This document shows positions 14,269 to 22,432 of a DNA stretch of 24,235 nucleotides, piece after piece (the stretch's first letter is position 1; the number at the start of each line of letters is the position of its first letter). A program made the position numbers and the translations under genes. Location of the stretch: positions 1-24,235 of the forward strand of contig DASQDR010000155.1 of the NCBI GenBank assembly GCA_035634055.1. Direction: 5' to 3'. The notes under the pieces were generated by a model. It saw only the letters and a list, made by a program, of their open reading frames with translations, searched no databases and was not told the DNA's origin. The stretch is from JAICTV01 sp035634055. Lineage in GTDB: Bacteria > Planctomycetota > Phycisphaerae > Tepidisphaerales > Tepidisphaeraceae.

Positions 14269-16536
14269 TCACGGCTTGGTTGAACCGGCCGCGTCGGCGT
14301 CGGGTCGAACGACCACGCTGCTGGCCGGGAGGGTGATGGCGAAGGTGCTGCCCTTGCCGGCGTTGCTCTGCACGGAGATCGAGCCGTCCATCGCTTGGAT
14401 CAGGCGCTTGGAGATCGACAGGCCCAGGCCGGAGCCCTTGCTGCGGCTCGGCTCACTTAACTGCCAGAATTCGTCGAAGATGCGTACCTGGTTCTCGGCG
14501 CTGATGCCGATGCCGGTATCGGTGACGGCGATCTCGACGCCGCCCGCCTCGCCCGCGCCGGCCCTCTGTCCGTCGCCCGCCCCTTCGCTGCCGTTACCGC
14601 CCGCAGCGGCGGCGGCGGCGGTGCCGCTGGCGGCGGTCAACCGCCGGGCGGTGACGCGGATCCCGCCGGTGTCGGTGAACTTGATGGCGTTGCCCAGCAG
14701 GTTGCCGATCACCCGCCCGAGCTTGATCCGATCGGCCCGGAGCCAGATCGCGTCGCCGCCGCGCCCGGGGTGCTCGATATCGAGGATCAAGTGCTTCGCC
14801 TGCGCCAGCGGCAGCACCTGGCGGCTCTCCTCCTCCAGCAGTTGCGCCAGCGGGAACTCGGTCTCGTGCAGCTCCAGCCGGTCGGTATCGAAGCGGGTCA
14901 CGTCCAGCACGTTGCTGACCAGGTTGACCAGCGCGTTGGCGCTCTGCCGCAGCTCGTCGGCGAGCTGCGGGATCTCGGCGGCCATCGAGGGGCTGTCGGC
15001 GGTGCGCTTGAGCAGCTCGGCCAGCAGGGAGATCGCGTTGGCGGGGGTGCGGATGTCATGGCTGGCGGCGGCGAGGAAGCGCGTTTTGCGGACGTTGGCC
15101 TCCTCCGCCTCGCGACGCCGCGTCTCCAGCTCGCGCTGGAGCAGCTTGAGCTGCGTGATGTCGGCAAAGGAGCTGACGGCGCCGATGACCTTCGCGTCGG
15201 CGTCGTAGATCGGCGACGCGCTGCTCAGCACCGTCAGCCGCCGCCCCGTCGGCAGCGCCACCTCCACCTCCTGCGGGTAGACGCGCTCGCCGCGGGCGGC
15301 GCGGGCGACCGGGTAGCGGTCGCGCGGGAGCTGCTTGCCATCCTGGAACAGCACCCAGGCGGTGCGCGCGAACTCCTCGGCGATGTTGGTGTCCGGCGGC
15401 GCGCCGATCAGCCCCGCGCCGGCGGCGTTGAAACGGATGTCGGTCAGGTCGGCGTTGGAGATCGTCAGCCCGACCGGGATGTTCTCCAGGATCGTCGTCA
15501 GCCGCCGGCGGTTCCGCTCCACCTCGTCGAACAGCAGCGCGTTCTCCAGGCTGATCGCGGTCTGGGCGGCGAGCGATTCCAGCAGCGCGATCTGCTCGTC
15601 GCTCCAGTGGCGGCGCTCGCGGCTGTAGATCTCGACGGTGCCGATCGACTTGGCGCGGACCACCAGCGGCGTGGCCAGCACCGAGACCATCGCCTCCCCG
15701 ACCGCCGGCTGCGGCACCTTGATGTCCGGGCGGAGCGAGAGGTCCTCGAGGTACCCGGTGCGCCCCTGCTCGATCACCAGCGACGAGAACGACTGCTGGT
15801 GCGGGATCACCTCGTTGACGATGCCGTCGGGGCCGAAACCGTAGTGGCACCGCACCTTCACCCCCTGCTTCGGGACGTTGAGCAGGATGGCGGTGGTGAC
15901 GTTGGGCCCGTTGACCATCTGCCCCAGGGTCTCGCAAATGCGCCCGAGGGTCTCGTCGTGGCTCAGGCCGACGTGCAGGGAGCGCGAGAGGTCCAGCAGG
16001 GTCTCGAGCATGCGCTCGCGCTGGGCGAGTTCCTCGTTGGCGACGCGCAGCTCCTCGCTCTGGCGCTCGAGCTCCTCGGTCTGGCTCTGGAGCTCCTCGT
16101 TCTGCCGCTGGATCTCCTCCTCGCGCGCCGCCAGGTCCTGGTTGTGCAGCGCGATCTCGCGCGCCGCCTGCTGCGCCCGCACGTCGGCACCGATCCAGAC
16201 GTGCAGGATGCTGGCGACGAGCAGCATCGCCAGCATCGCGAAGGTGCGGTTGATCAGCAGCACGCGGAAGGAGGCCGGGTCAACGTCAGCGTAATAGCTC
16301 GCCTCGGCCCAGAAGACGCCCACGGTCGCGACCAGCAGCACGGCCGCCAGCGCCCACAGCAGCCGTCGGGAGCGCGCCGCGGCGGCGAGGATGAGCGGGA
16401 CGCCCTTGAAAATGGCGAAGTTGATCGCCAGCCCGGTGGTGACGTCAGCCGTGATCAGCAGCGCCGCCGCGACGATGGCGATGGCGGCGGCGACGCGCGG
16501 GGAGAGGCGCTCGATGATGGCTTGCTGGCTCACCAC
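14269..16536 (-). CDS. Membrane sensor histidine kinase (TM-GAF-PAS-HisKA-HATPase)
   Basis: This 755-aa two-component sensor starts at GTG 16536 (GTG 16533 is an alternative), with AGGGG upstream and the methyltransferase stop five bases before. Three to four membrane segments lie within 15-115. A coiled coil rich in NEEL/EELER repeats (about 125-185) leads into a GAF domain (about 185-335), a PAS domain (about 343-465), the phospho-acceptor helix with H493 in ASHDIRTPANAI, and the ATPase domain with the N-box LLGNAIKF, TDTGIGIS and GSGLGLSISK. A Gly/Ala-rich loop (about 635-665) interrupts the ATPase domain. No receiver domain is attached and no response regulator is adjacent. It probably autophosphorylates in response to an unknown signal. 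Confidence 0.92.
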   Translation of the reverse strand: MVSQQAIIERLSPRVAAAIAIVAAALLITADVTTGLAINFAIFKGVPLILAAAARSRRLLWALAAVLLVATVGVFWAEASYYADVDPASFRVLLINRTFAMLAMLLVASILHVWIGADVRAQQAAREIALHNQDLAAREEEIQRQNEELQSQTEELERQSEELRVANEELAQRERMLETLLDLSRSLHVGLSHDETLGRICETLGQMVNGPNVTTAILLNVPKQGVKVRCHYGFGPDGIVNEVIPHQQSFSSLVIEQGRTGYLEDLSLRPDIKVPQPAVGEAMVSVLATPLVVRAKSIGTVEIYSRERRHWSDEQIALLESLAAQTAISLENALLFDEVERNRRRLTTILENIPVGLTISNADLTDIRFNAAGAGLIGAPPDTNIAEEFARTAWVLFQDGKQLPRDRYPVARAARGERVYPQEVEVALPTGRRLTVLSSASPIYDADAKVIGAVSSFADITQLKLLQRELETRRREAEEANVRKTRFLAAASHDIRTPANAISLLAELLKRTADSPSMAAEIPQLADELRQSANALVNLVSNVLDVTRFDTDRLELHETEFPLAQLLEEESRQVLPLAQAKHLILDIEHPGRGGDAIWLRADRIKLGRVIGNLLGNAIKFTDTGGIRVTARRLTAASGTAAAAAAGGNGSEGAGDGQRAGAGEAGGVEIAVTDTGIGISAENQVRIFDEFWQLSEPSRSKGSGLGLSISKRLIQAMDGSISVQSNAGKGSTFAITLPASSVVVRPDADAAGSTKP

Positions 16537-16540
16537 GCGG

Positions 16541-17617
16541 TTATCCCCTGTCCCGCCGGTAAACGCACGGTGCGACGAGCGACAGGCGCGTCGCTCCGAC
16601 CGGCCGCTCCGCCTTGCCCAGCACCAAGAACGCGCCGGGCCGCAGCGCCTGCTCAAGTCGTTCCCACAGCCGCCCGGCGACTTCCGGGCGGAGGTACATC
16701 GCCATGTTGCGGCAGAGGATCAGGTCCCAGGCGCCCGGCTCGTGCAGGCGGGTGAGGTCGGCGGTGCGCCATTGCACGGCGTCGCGCAGCCGCGGCAGGA
16801 CGCGGTAGCCGCCGGCGCCGATCGGCTCGAAGTAGCGCTCGCGCCAGACCTGCGGGACGTCGCGGAGCTGCGCGCCCACATAGCGCCCCTGCCGGGCGTG
16901 GGAAATCGCGTGGGCGCGGCAGTCGGTGCCGAGCAGCGTCGCGCCGTCGTCGAGCAGGTTCATCTCCGCCAGCAGGATCGCCACCGAGTACAGCTCCTCG
17001 CCGTCGGAGCACCCGGCGCTCCAGATCCGCCGCGCCCTCGGGGGGCGCGGCAGCGCGGCGAGCGCGGTGTAGGTGAGGTGGTCGAAGACGCCCGCGTCGC
17101 GGAAGAACGACGTCACGCCGATCACCAGCGCCCCGACGGCGACCTGCACCTTCGCGCGATCGCGCTGGAGCAGCAGCCTGGCCTCGGCGGGCGAGCCGAC
17201 GCGCAGCGCGCGCAGGCAAGCGCCGAGCCGGCGGCGGATGGTTTCCGTGCGGTAGGCGCGGCCGTCGATGCCCGCCTGCTCGAAGAGCCACATCACGAAC
17301 GCCTGCTCGTCTTCACTCAGCGGCCGCGCCGCCGCGTGAGGCCGGAACCGCGAGCGCGACGCGGCCAAAGACGGCGGAGCCGGCGGCGGCGCGAATCTGC
17401 CGCCGGGCAGGCGAGCGCCGTCGCCCGGAGCGTCGGCAGCGCGGACGTTGTCGGCGCGGGTGTTATCGACGGCAGCGCGGGTGTCATCCGCGGAAGCGTC
17501 GGCAGCGGGGCCGTCAACCGCGCCGGCATCCTCGGCGCGACCGGTCACGCTGGCACTTTCCGCCCGGCGCGGCGCAAAGTTGACCACGCGGCGTCCGAAG
17601 GCGCCGGGATCGAACAC
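16541..17617 (-). CDS. CheR-type protein methyltransferase with acidic N-terminal linker
   Basis: This is an S-adenosylmethionine-dependent methyltransferase of the chemotaxis CheR family, which methylates glutamates of chemoreceptors. The CheR N-terminal helix (LSEDEQAFVMWLFEQAG), the VTSFFRD segment, the SAM loop WSAGCSDGEELYSVAI, and LILCRNMAMYL are all recognisable. SDGEEL replaces the usual STGEEP, and no receptor genes are nearby. About 90 residues before the domain are low-complexity Ala/Asp/Arg with repeated DxTRA units. The start is uncertain. GTG 17617 is chosen because the frame farther upstream, open to a GTG at 17890, runs through a heptamer repeat. The stop is five bases from the kinase start, so the pair is one operon and the methyl target may be a non-chemotaxis partner. 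Confidence 0.8.
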   Translation of the reverse strand: MFDPGAFGRRVVNFAPRRAESASVTGRAEDAGAVDGPAADASADDTRAAVDNTRADNVRAADAPGDGARLPGGRFAPPPAPPSLAASRSRFRPHAAARPLSEDEQAFVMWLFEQAGIDGRAYRTETIRRRLGACLRALRVGSPAEARLLLQRDRAKVQVAVGALVIGVTSFFRDAGVFDHLTYTALAALPRPPRARRIWSAGCSDGEELYSVAILLAEMNLLDDGATLLGTDCRAHAISHARQGRYVGAQLRDVPQVWRERYFEPIGAGGYRVLPRLRDAVQWRTADLTRLHEPGAWDLILCRNMAMYLRPEVAGRLWERLEQALRPGAFLVLGKAERPVGATRLSLVAPCVYRRDRG

Positions 17618-17685
17618 GACGTGTCTGAACCGCGCCCCGCGCGGGGCCGGAAGTGGTGCCGCCAACGTGTCCCTCGCCGCCCGAG

Positions 17686-17752
17686 TGCCCGTATGCCCGA
17701 TGGCCGGTCTTGTTGCCCGTTGCCCAATGCCCAGTGCCCGATGCCCAGTGCC
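17686..17752. repeat. Heptanucleotide repeat (TGCCCNN family)
   Basis: Perfectly phased units TGCCCGT, TGCCCAA, TGCCCAG, TGCCCGA, TGCCCAG occupy 17714-17748, followed by a partial TGCC. Looser copies TGCCCGT, TGCCCGA and TGGCCGG lie at 17686-17707. The first five bases are fixed and the last two vary. It sits between metH and the core of the methyltransferase gene, in the doubtful 5' part of the latter. Confidence 0.75.
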
Positions 17753-17907
17753 GCCCGCCCCGCCGCCGCAACGCGGGGAGCAAACCGCACCCTCCTCCAC
17801 CGGCCGGGGATTGTAATCGCCCGGCGGCAAATCCGTATCGCGCAAGTGGGAAAAGCCGATCGACCGGGTCAGGTTTTCCGCCGTCGGCACGCCGGAGCGA
17901 GGTTTAG

Positions 17908-20900
17908 CTAAACATCGAAGTACTTCGCCTGGGGGTGGTGGGCCACGATGGCGTCGGTGCTCTGCTCGGGCACCAGCATGTAGTTTTCGCTCAGCGCCAC
18001 GCCGATTTCCTCCGGCTTCAGCAGCCGGGCGATCAGGGCGCGGTCCTCGAGGTTCGGGCAGGCGGGATAGCCGAAGCTGTACCGGCTGCCGCGGTAGCCC
18101 TGCTGGAACATCTTGTCGATGCTCGATGCGTCCTCGGACCCGAAGCCCAGCTCCTGCCGCATCCGCTTGTGCCAGAGCTCCGCCAGCGCCTCGGCCGACT
18201 CGACGCCGAAGCCGTGCAGGTAGAGGTAGTCCTGGTAGCGGTTTTCCGCCCGCAGCGTCTCGGCGACCTCGGTGGCGCGATCGCCGACGGTGACGAGCTG
18301 GATGCCCAGCACGTCGTACTGCCCGGACTCAACGGATCGGAAGAAGTCGGAGATGCACAGCCGCCGCCGCCCGTCCTGGCGCGGGAAGGTGAAGCGAAGG
18401 TGCTCCTTCGGCGGGCCGTTGGGCGCGATCGCCCGCTCGCCCTCGGCGGCCAGCGGCTCGAAGTTCTCGGTGTGGTAGACGATCAGGTCGTCCCCCTGCG
18501 ACTGCACGGGGAAGTAGCCGTAGACGACCTTCGGCTCCAGCAGCCCCTCGTCCATCGCCCGCTTCTGGAGCGCCTGGAAGACCGGCTCGGCGGTCTCGCG
18601 CGTGAGCTTCTCGAACTCCGCCGGCGACAGCTTCCCCTGCTTGAAGCCCCACTGCCCGCGGAACAGCGCGTTGGTGTTGATGTAGGGGAACAGGTGCCGC
18701 GGCGAGATGTCGGTCACCACCCGCCGGCCCCAGAACGGCGGGCGCGGGACCGGGTTGTCCTTCGCCACCGGCTGCACGTTGGCGGCGTCCAGCGACTGCG
18801 GCTTGACGGCGGCGGCGCGCTGCCGCTTGCGCTTCTCGGCGCGGTCGCGCTGCTCCGCCACCACCGCCTGCGCCTTCCCGCCGGCGATGGCATCCATCAT
18901 GTGCAGCCCGTCGAAGGCGTCGCGGCAGTAGAGCAGCGGCCCGCCGTAGAGCGTTGCCAGGTCGTCCTCGGCGTAGTCGCGCGTCAGCGCCGCCCCGCCG
19001 AGCAGGACCGGAAGGTTAACGCCCTTGGCGTTGAGCTCCTCGAGGTTCTCCTTCATCACCGCGACCGACTTCACCAGCAGGCCGCTCATCCCGATCGCGT
19101 GCGCCTTGTGCTGCTCGCACGCGCACAGGATGTCGTGGATCGGCTGCTTGATCCCAAGGTTGACCACGGTGTAGCCGTTGTTGGTCAGGATGATGTCGAC
19201 CAAGTTCTTGCCGATGTCGTGGACGTCGCCCTTCACGGTGGCCAGCACGATCCGGCCCTTGGATTGTCCCTCGACCTTCTCCATGTGCGGCTCGAGGTGG
19301 GCGACCGCCTGCTTCATCGTCTCGGCCGACTGGAGCACGAACGGGAGCTGCATCTGCCCGGAGCCGAACAGTTCGCCGACGACCTTCATCCCTTCCAGCA
19401 GGACGTTGTTGATGATCTCCAGCGGCGGCATCTGCTTCAGCGCGTCGTCGAGGTGCTGGGTGAGGTTGCGCTTCTCGCCGTCGACGATGTGCTTCTTGAG
19501 CTTCTCCTCGATCGACAGCGCGTCGTACTCGCTCCCGGCGGCGGCCGCGCCGGCCGCCGGTGCGCCCTGATCGGGGAACAAATTCACGAAGTGCGTGAGC
19601 GGGTCGAAGCCCTCGCGGCGGCGGTCATAGATCAGGTCCATCGCCGCGTCCCACTGTTCCTGCGGGATGCGGTTCTTCGGCAGGATCTTCGACGCGTGCA
19701 CGATCGCGCTGGTCAGCCCCGCCTCGCGAAGCTCGTGCAAAAACGCGCTGTTGAGCACCACGCGCGCCGCCGGCTTCAGCCCGAAGCTGACGTTGGACAG
19801 GCCGACGACCGTGTGGCACTCGGGCAGCTCGCGGCTGATCCGGCGGGTGCCTTCGATGGTCTCCAGCGCGTTGCGGCGGTCCTCCTCGATGCCGGTGCTG
19901 ATCGGCAGCACCAGCGGGTCGAACATCAGGTCCTGGTCGCGCAGCCCGTGCTTCTCCACCGCCAGGTCGCGGATGCGCTTGGCGATGGCGATCTTGCGCT
20001 CGGCGGTGCGGGCCATGGCGTTGATCTTGTCCTCGTCGATGGTGCCGGCGACCAGGGCCGCGCCGTACTTGCGGGCGAGCTGGCAGATCTGGCCGAGCTT
20101 TTCCTCGCCCTCCTCGAGGTTGGTCGAGTTCAGCACGCACCGCCCGCCCGCCAGCTTCAGCCCGGCCTCCATCACGGCGGGGTTGGTGCTGTCGAGCATG
20201 AGCGGGACGTTGATGGAGTTGACGTAGCGCTTGACCACCTCGTGCATGTCGCGCACACCGTCGCGGCCGACGAAGTCGACGCAGACGTCGAGCATGTGCG
20301 ACCCGTCGCGCACCTCGTCGCGCGCCATCGAGACCAGCCCGTCCCAGTTCTCCTCCTGCAACAGCCGCTTGAACTGCCGCGAGCCGTTGGTGTTGGTGCG
20401 CTCGGCGACGATGAGGTACGAGAGGTCCTGCCGGATGTCCTCGGCGCCGTAGAGCGACGAGACCTGTGGCCTGGCGACGACCGAGCGCCGCTTCGCGGAA
20501 ACCCCGCGCCCCGCGCGCGGCGCGTCAGGACCCGTGGCCGCGGGCGCTGGCGCCGCTTGAACTGCTCTGTTCGTCGCGGGGGCCAGATCGAGCGCCTCGC
20601 ACAGCATCTTCAGGTGCTCGGGCATCGTCCCGCAGCACCCGCCGACGACGTTGGCGCCGAACTCGTTCACGAAGCGCATCATCCCGCGGGTGAAGTCGCC
20701 CGGGGTCATCGGGAAGCAGCTCTTGCCGTCGACCATGATCGGCAGCCCGGCGTTCGGCAGCGCGCTGACGAAGCGCGGCCAGTTGTCGGCGATGTACCGT
20801 GCGCTCTCCGCCAGCTCGAACGGGCCGAACGCGCAGTTCAGCCCCAGCACGTCCACTTCCGGGTAAGGCGCAAACGTGGCGACCAGCGCGCCGGCGTCGG

Positions 20901-21513
20901 AGCCGGTGAGCATCTGGTTGCCGTTGTCCTGGTCGAACGACGCCTGCACCATGATCGGCAGCCGCCGCCCCGCCTCGGCGAACGCGACGTTCGCCGCCGC
21001 GATCGCGCACTTGATCGCCAGCATGTCCTGCTGCGTCTCGATCAGCAGCACGTCCGCCCCGCCGGCCAGCAGCCCGCGGACCTGCTCGGCGTAGCTGTCG
21101 AGCATCGTCTCCCAGGTGGTCATGCCCAACGTGACGATCTTGGTGCCGGGCCCGATCGAGCCGACGACATAGCGCGGGCGGTCGGCAGTCTCGAACCGCT
21201 CGCACGCGCGGCGCGCGATCTCGGCGGCGACCTTGTTGTTCTCGAACACGCGCTCGGCCATGCCCGCCTCGGCCATGACGATCTTGTTGGCGCCGAAGGT
21301 GTTGGTCTCGACCGCGTCGCAGCCGACTTCCAGGAACGCCTCGTGGATCTCCTGGATCACGTCCGGGCGGCTGAAGTTGAGCACCTCGGAGATGTTCTCC
21401 TGCCCCAGCCAGTCGCGCTCGAGGTCGAGGGTGCGGGTCTGGAGGTTGGAGCCCATGGCGCCGTCGAGGACGACGACGCGCTGGCGGACGAGATCGAGGA
21501 ACGGCTGTCGCAC
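17908..21513 (-). CDS. metH: Cobalamin-dependent methionine synthase
   Basis: This 1201-aa cytoplasmic enzyme transfers a methyl group from methyltetrahydrofolate to homocysteine through cobalamin. The homocysteine/zinc domain (about 10-310) has C227 and the pair C293-C294. A variable linker (312-348) leads to the pterin domain (about 365-620, with VAERTNTNGSRQFKRL). The cap and B12 domains (about 665-890) hold the cobalamin ligand H765 in GDVHDIGKN. The AdoMet reactivation domain (about 930-1201) includes RGSRYSFGYPACPN. All four modules are present at full length. The GTG at 21513 is preferred over an ATG at 21585 because GGGAAGGTG precedes it and the domain starts right after. It leads the minus-strand methyltransferase-kinase pair. 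Confidence 0.97.
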   Translation of the reverse strand: MRQPFLDLVRQRVVVLDGAMGSNLQTRTLDLERDWLGQENISEVLNFSRPDVIQEIHEAFLEVGCDAVETNTFGANKIVMAEAGMAERVFENNKVAAEIARRACERFETADRPRYVVGSIGPGTKIVTLGMTTWETMLDSYAEQVRGLLAGGADVLLIETQQDMLAIKCAIAAANVAFAEAGRRLPIMVQASFDQDNGNQMLTGSDAGALVATFAPYPEVDVLGLNCAFGPFELAESARYIADNWPRFVSALPNAGLPIMVDGKSCFPMTPGDFTRGMMRFVNEFGANVVGGCCGTMPEHLKMLCEALDLAPATNRAVQAAPAPAATGPDAPRAGRGVSAKRRSVVARPQVSSLYGAEDIRQDLSYLIVAERTNTNGSRQFKRLLQEENWDGLVSMARDEVRDGSHMLDVCVDFVGRDGVRDMHEVVKRYVNSINVPLMLDSTNPAVMEAGLKLAGGRCVLNSTNLEEGEEKLGQICQLARKYGAALVAGTIDEDKINAMARTAERKIAIAKRIRDLAVEKHGLRDQDLMFDPLVLPISTGIEEDRRNALETIEGTRRISRELPECHTVVGLSNVSFGLKPAARVVLNSAFLHELREAGLTSAIVHASKILPKNRIPQEQWDAAMDLIYDRRREGFDPLTHFVNLFPDQGAPAAGAAAAGSEYDALSIEEKLKKHIVDGEKRNLTQHLDDALKQMPPLEIINNVLLEGMKVVGELFGSGQMQLPFVLQSAETMKQAVAHLEPHMEKVEGQSKGRIVLATVKGDVHDIGKNLVDIILTNNGYTVVNLGIKQPIHDILCACEQHKAHAIGMSGLLVKSVAVMKENLEELNAKGVNLPVLLGGAALTRDYAEDDLATLYGGPLLYCRDAFDGLHMMDAIAGGKAQAVVAEQRDRAEKRKRQRAAAVKPQSLDAANVQPVAKDNPVPRPPFWGRRVVTDISPRHLFPYINTNALFRGQWGFKQGKLSPAEFEKLTRETAEPVFQALQKRAMDEGLLEPKVVYGYFPVQSQGDDLIVYHTENFEPLAAEGERAIAPNGPPKEHLRFTFPRQDGRRRLCISDFFRSVESGQYDVLGIQLVTVGDRATEVAETLRAENRYQDYLYLHGFGVESAEALAELWHKRMRQELGFGSEDASSIDKMFQQGYRGSRYSFGYPACPNLEDRALIARLLKPEEIGVALSENYMLVPEQSTDAIVAHHPQAKYFDV

Positions 21514-21556
21514 GGTCGGCACCTTCCCTGCGGCATGGCAGGCGGCAAAATTAGCG

Positions 21557-21587
21557 GAATGCCGCGAAAAAACGGGCGGCGGCATTC
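21557..21587 (-). other. metH leader hairpin
   Basis: A perfect 9-bp stem (GAATGCCGC 21557-21565 with GCGGCATTC 21579-21587) encloses a 13-base loop in the predicted 5' untranslated region of metH. In the mRNA the U-run is in the loop, so it is not a standard intrinsic terminator. It could affect translation or RNA stability. No known methionine- or B12-responsive riboswitch core was recognised around it. Confidence 0.5.
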
Positions 21588-21595
21588 ATCTGTTC

Positions 21596-21634
21596 ATCCG
21601 GATAGATTGTTGAACATCCGCCGCCCCGCGTCAA
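21596..21634 (-). promoter_or_regulatory. Putative metH promoter with ATCCGGAT palindrome
   Basis: On the minus strand TTGACG (21629-21634) and AACAAT (21606-21611) are separated by exactly 17 bases, a good sigma-70-type match. The expected start site is near 21598, inside the perfect palindrome ATCCGGAT (21596-21603), with partial symmetry extending outward (8 of 13 positions per half). A repressor bound there would block initiation. The promoter is moderately supported; an operator role is inferred. Confidence 0.5.
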
Positions 21635-21726
21635 GCGAAACCCGCGGCGTCGGCGGGTGGAAATCCGGGCGGAAATTCTAGCGTTACCCACGCCGGGCCG
21701 GCGCGTTCTTGTTCGGGGACGACCCG

Positions 21727-21765
21727 CCGCCCGCACGCGCGTCACCGGGACGCGCGCGCGGGCGG
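21727..21765. other. Strong GC-rich inverted repeat
   Basis: The 17-base arms 21727-21743 and 21749-21765 are complementary at 16 of 17 positions around the loop ACCGG. It lies in the metH/zinc-ribbon divergent spacer, upstream of the 21811 gene. There is no T-run after it. It may be a leader hairpin or simply a product of high GC content. Confidence 0.5.
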
Positions 21766-21810
21766 GAACGGAATCTCCGGGGAAGTCACCCCGCACAGGA
21801 GACGCGCGCG

Positions 21811-22116
21811 ATGAAGTGCCCCAACTGCAACGAGGACCTCCGCCCCTACGACCGCCACGGCGTGGAGATCGATTTGTGCCCCAAGTGCCGCGGCGTCTGG
21901 CTGGACCGCGGGGAGCTGGACAAGATCATGGAGCGCGAGGCCCAGTTCGTGAACGCGCCCCCGCCCCCACCGCCCGGCCGCGACCCGCGCGGCTACGCCC
22001 CCGATCCCCGCGGCTACGCGAACGACCCGCGGCGGCACGATGACGATGACGACGATCACTACAAGCGGCACGGCGGGCACCGGCGCAAGTCATTCTGGGC
22101 AGAACTGTTCGACTAG
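21811..22116 (+). CDS. Small TFIIB-type zinc-ribbon protein
   Basis: This 101-aa protein has an N-terminal zf-TFIIB-like ribbon: C3-x2-C6 and C23-x2-C26 followed by RGVWLDRGELDKI, the hallmark of this bacterial family. A Pro run (PPPPPP), a twice-repeated DPRGYA unit, an Asp run (DDDDDD) and a basic end (HYKRHGGHRRK) follow, closing with SFWAELFD. The ATG at 21811 has AGGAG nine bases upstream. The ribbon probably binds zinc. Its partner is unknown, and the disordered charged tail suggests protein or nucleic-acid contacts. It is unrelated to the membrane zinc-ribbon array at the left end. Confidence 0.88.
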   Translation: MKCPNCNEDLRPYDRHGVEIDLCPKCRGVWLDRGELDKIMEREAQFVNAPPPPPPGRDPRGYAPDPRGYANDPRRHDDDDDDHYKRHGGHRRKSFWAELFD

Positions 22117-22168
22117 CGTGGATGTGACGGCGGCGCGGGCGCGACGGGGCGACGGCAACGTTTGCTCC

Positions 22169-22197
22169 TTTACCTCCCGCGCTCGCCGCGCTATCCT
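22169..22197 (+). promoter_or_regulatory. Putative promoter of the riboswitch-terC unit
   Basis: TTTACC (22169-22174) and TATCCT (22192-22197) are 17 bases apart, each matching the sigma-70 consensus at four of six positions. The implied start near 22204 falls just before the first base of the riboswitch stem (22208), which supports the assignment. Confidence 0.45.
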
Positions 22198-22207
22198 GAA
22201 CCACTGA

Positions 22208-22344
22208 ACAACGTTGGGGAGTAGCCCCCCGCTGATGCGGGCGCCCCCGGTCGTCAGCACGGAGCCGTCGGCGCGGAGACCATCCCGCGCCGCCGGCGCC
22301 CGGCCGGGAGCGTGCAGTCCAAGCACGGGCGAGACCATCGCTGT
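22208..22344 (+). promoter_or_regulatory. yybP-ykoY manganese riboswitch aptamer
   Basis: The family signature GGGGAGTAGC is at 22216-22225, the conserved GTCGTCA at 22250-22256, and the 3' element GCGAGACC at 22329-22336. The outer stem pairs 22208-22217 with 22335-22344 (8 of 10 by eye). An inner stem pairs GCCC (22224-22227) with GGGC (22327-22330). This class binds Mn2+ and commonly precedes TerC-family exporter genes, as here. A second GAGACCATC at 22276 lacks the pairing and is not the 3' strand. Confidence 0.9.
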
Positions 22345-22387
22345 CGGCACTGGCCGGCGCGCGGTGCGTCTCGCCTTCTCCTTTTTT
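22328..22387 (+). terminator. Riboswitch-controlled intrinsic terminator
   Basis: GGCGAGACCATCGC (22328-22341) can pair with GCGGTGCGTCTCGCC (22361-22375), with one bulged C, followed by TTCTCC and a run of six T (22382-22387). The left arm is the conserved 3' element of the aptamer, so aptamer and terminator cannot form together. This predicts Mn2+-induced read-through into the exporter gene, the ON-switch logic known for yybP-ykoY elements. Confidence 0.8.
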
Positions 22388-22432
22388 GGGGCGCGACCCT
22401 CCGGAGCCGCTGCGGCCGATCGGGAGATCGAC

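Noticed and set aside
21514..21585. ATG 21585 as metH start
   Set aside because: It would lie about 13 bases from the predicted transcription start, has no ribosome site, and adds residues not resembling MetH.
21514..21640. Cobalamin, SAM or SAH riboswitch before metH
   Set aside because: I could not find the B12-box core or the conserved SAM/SAH riboswitch elements in the leader.
17935..21681. 1248-aa plus-strand frame opposite metH
   Set aside because: It is antisense to a full-length, motif-complete metH, and composition is typical of a shadow frame.
22270..22290. First GAGACCATC as the 3' strand of the riboswitch
   Set aside because: It pairs poorly with the 5' stem, whereas the copy at 22331 pairs with both stems and with the terminator arm.
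22214..22432. N-terminal extension of the TerC protein to 492 aa
   Set aside because: These bases form the riboswitch and terminator. ATG 22433 has a ribosome site and opens into the first membrane helix.
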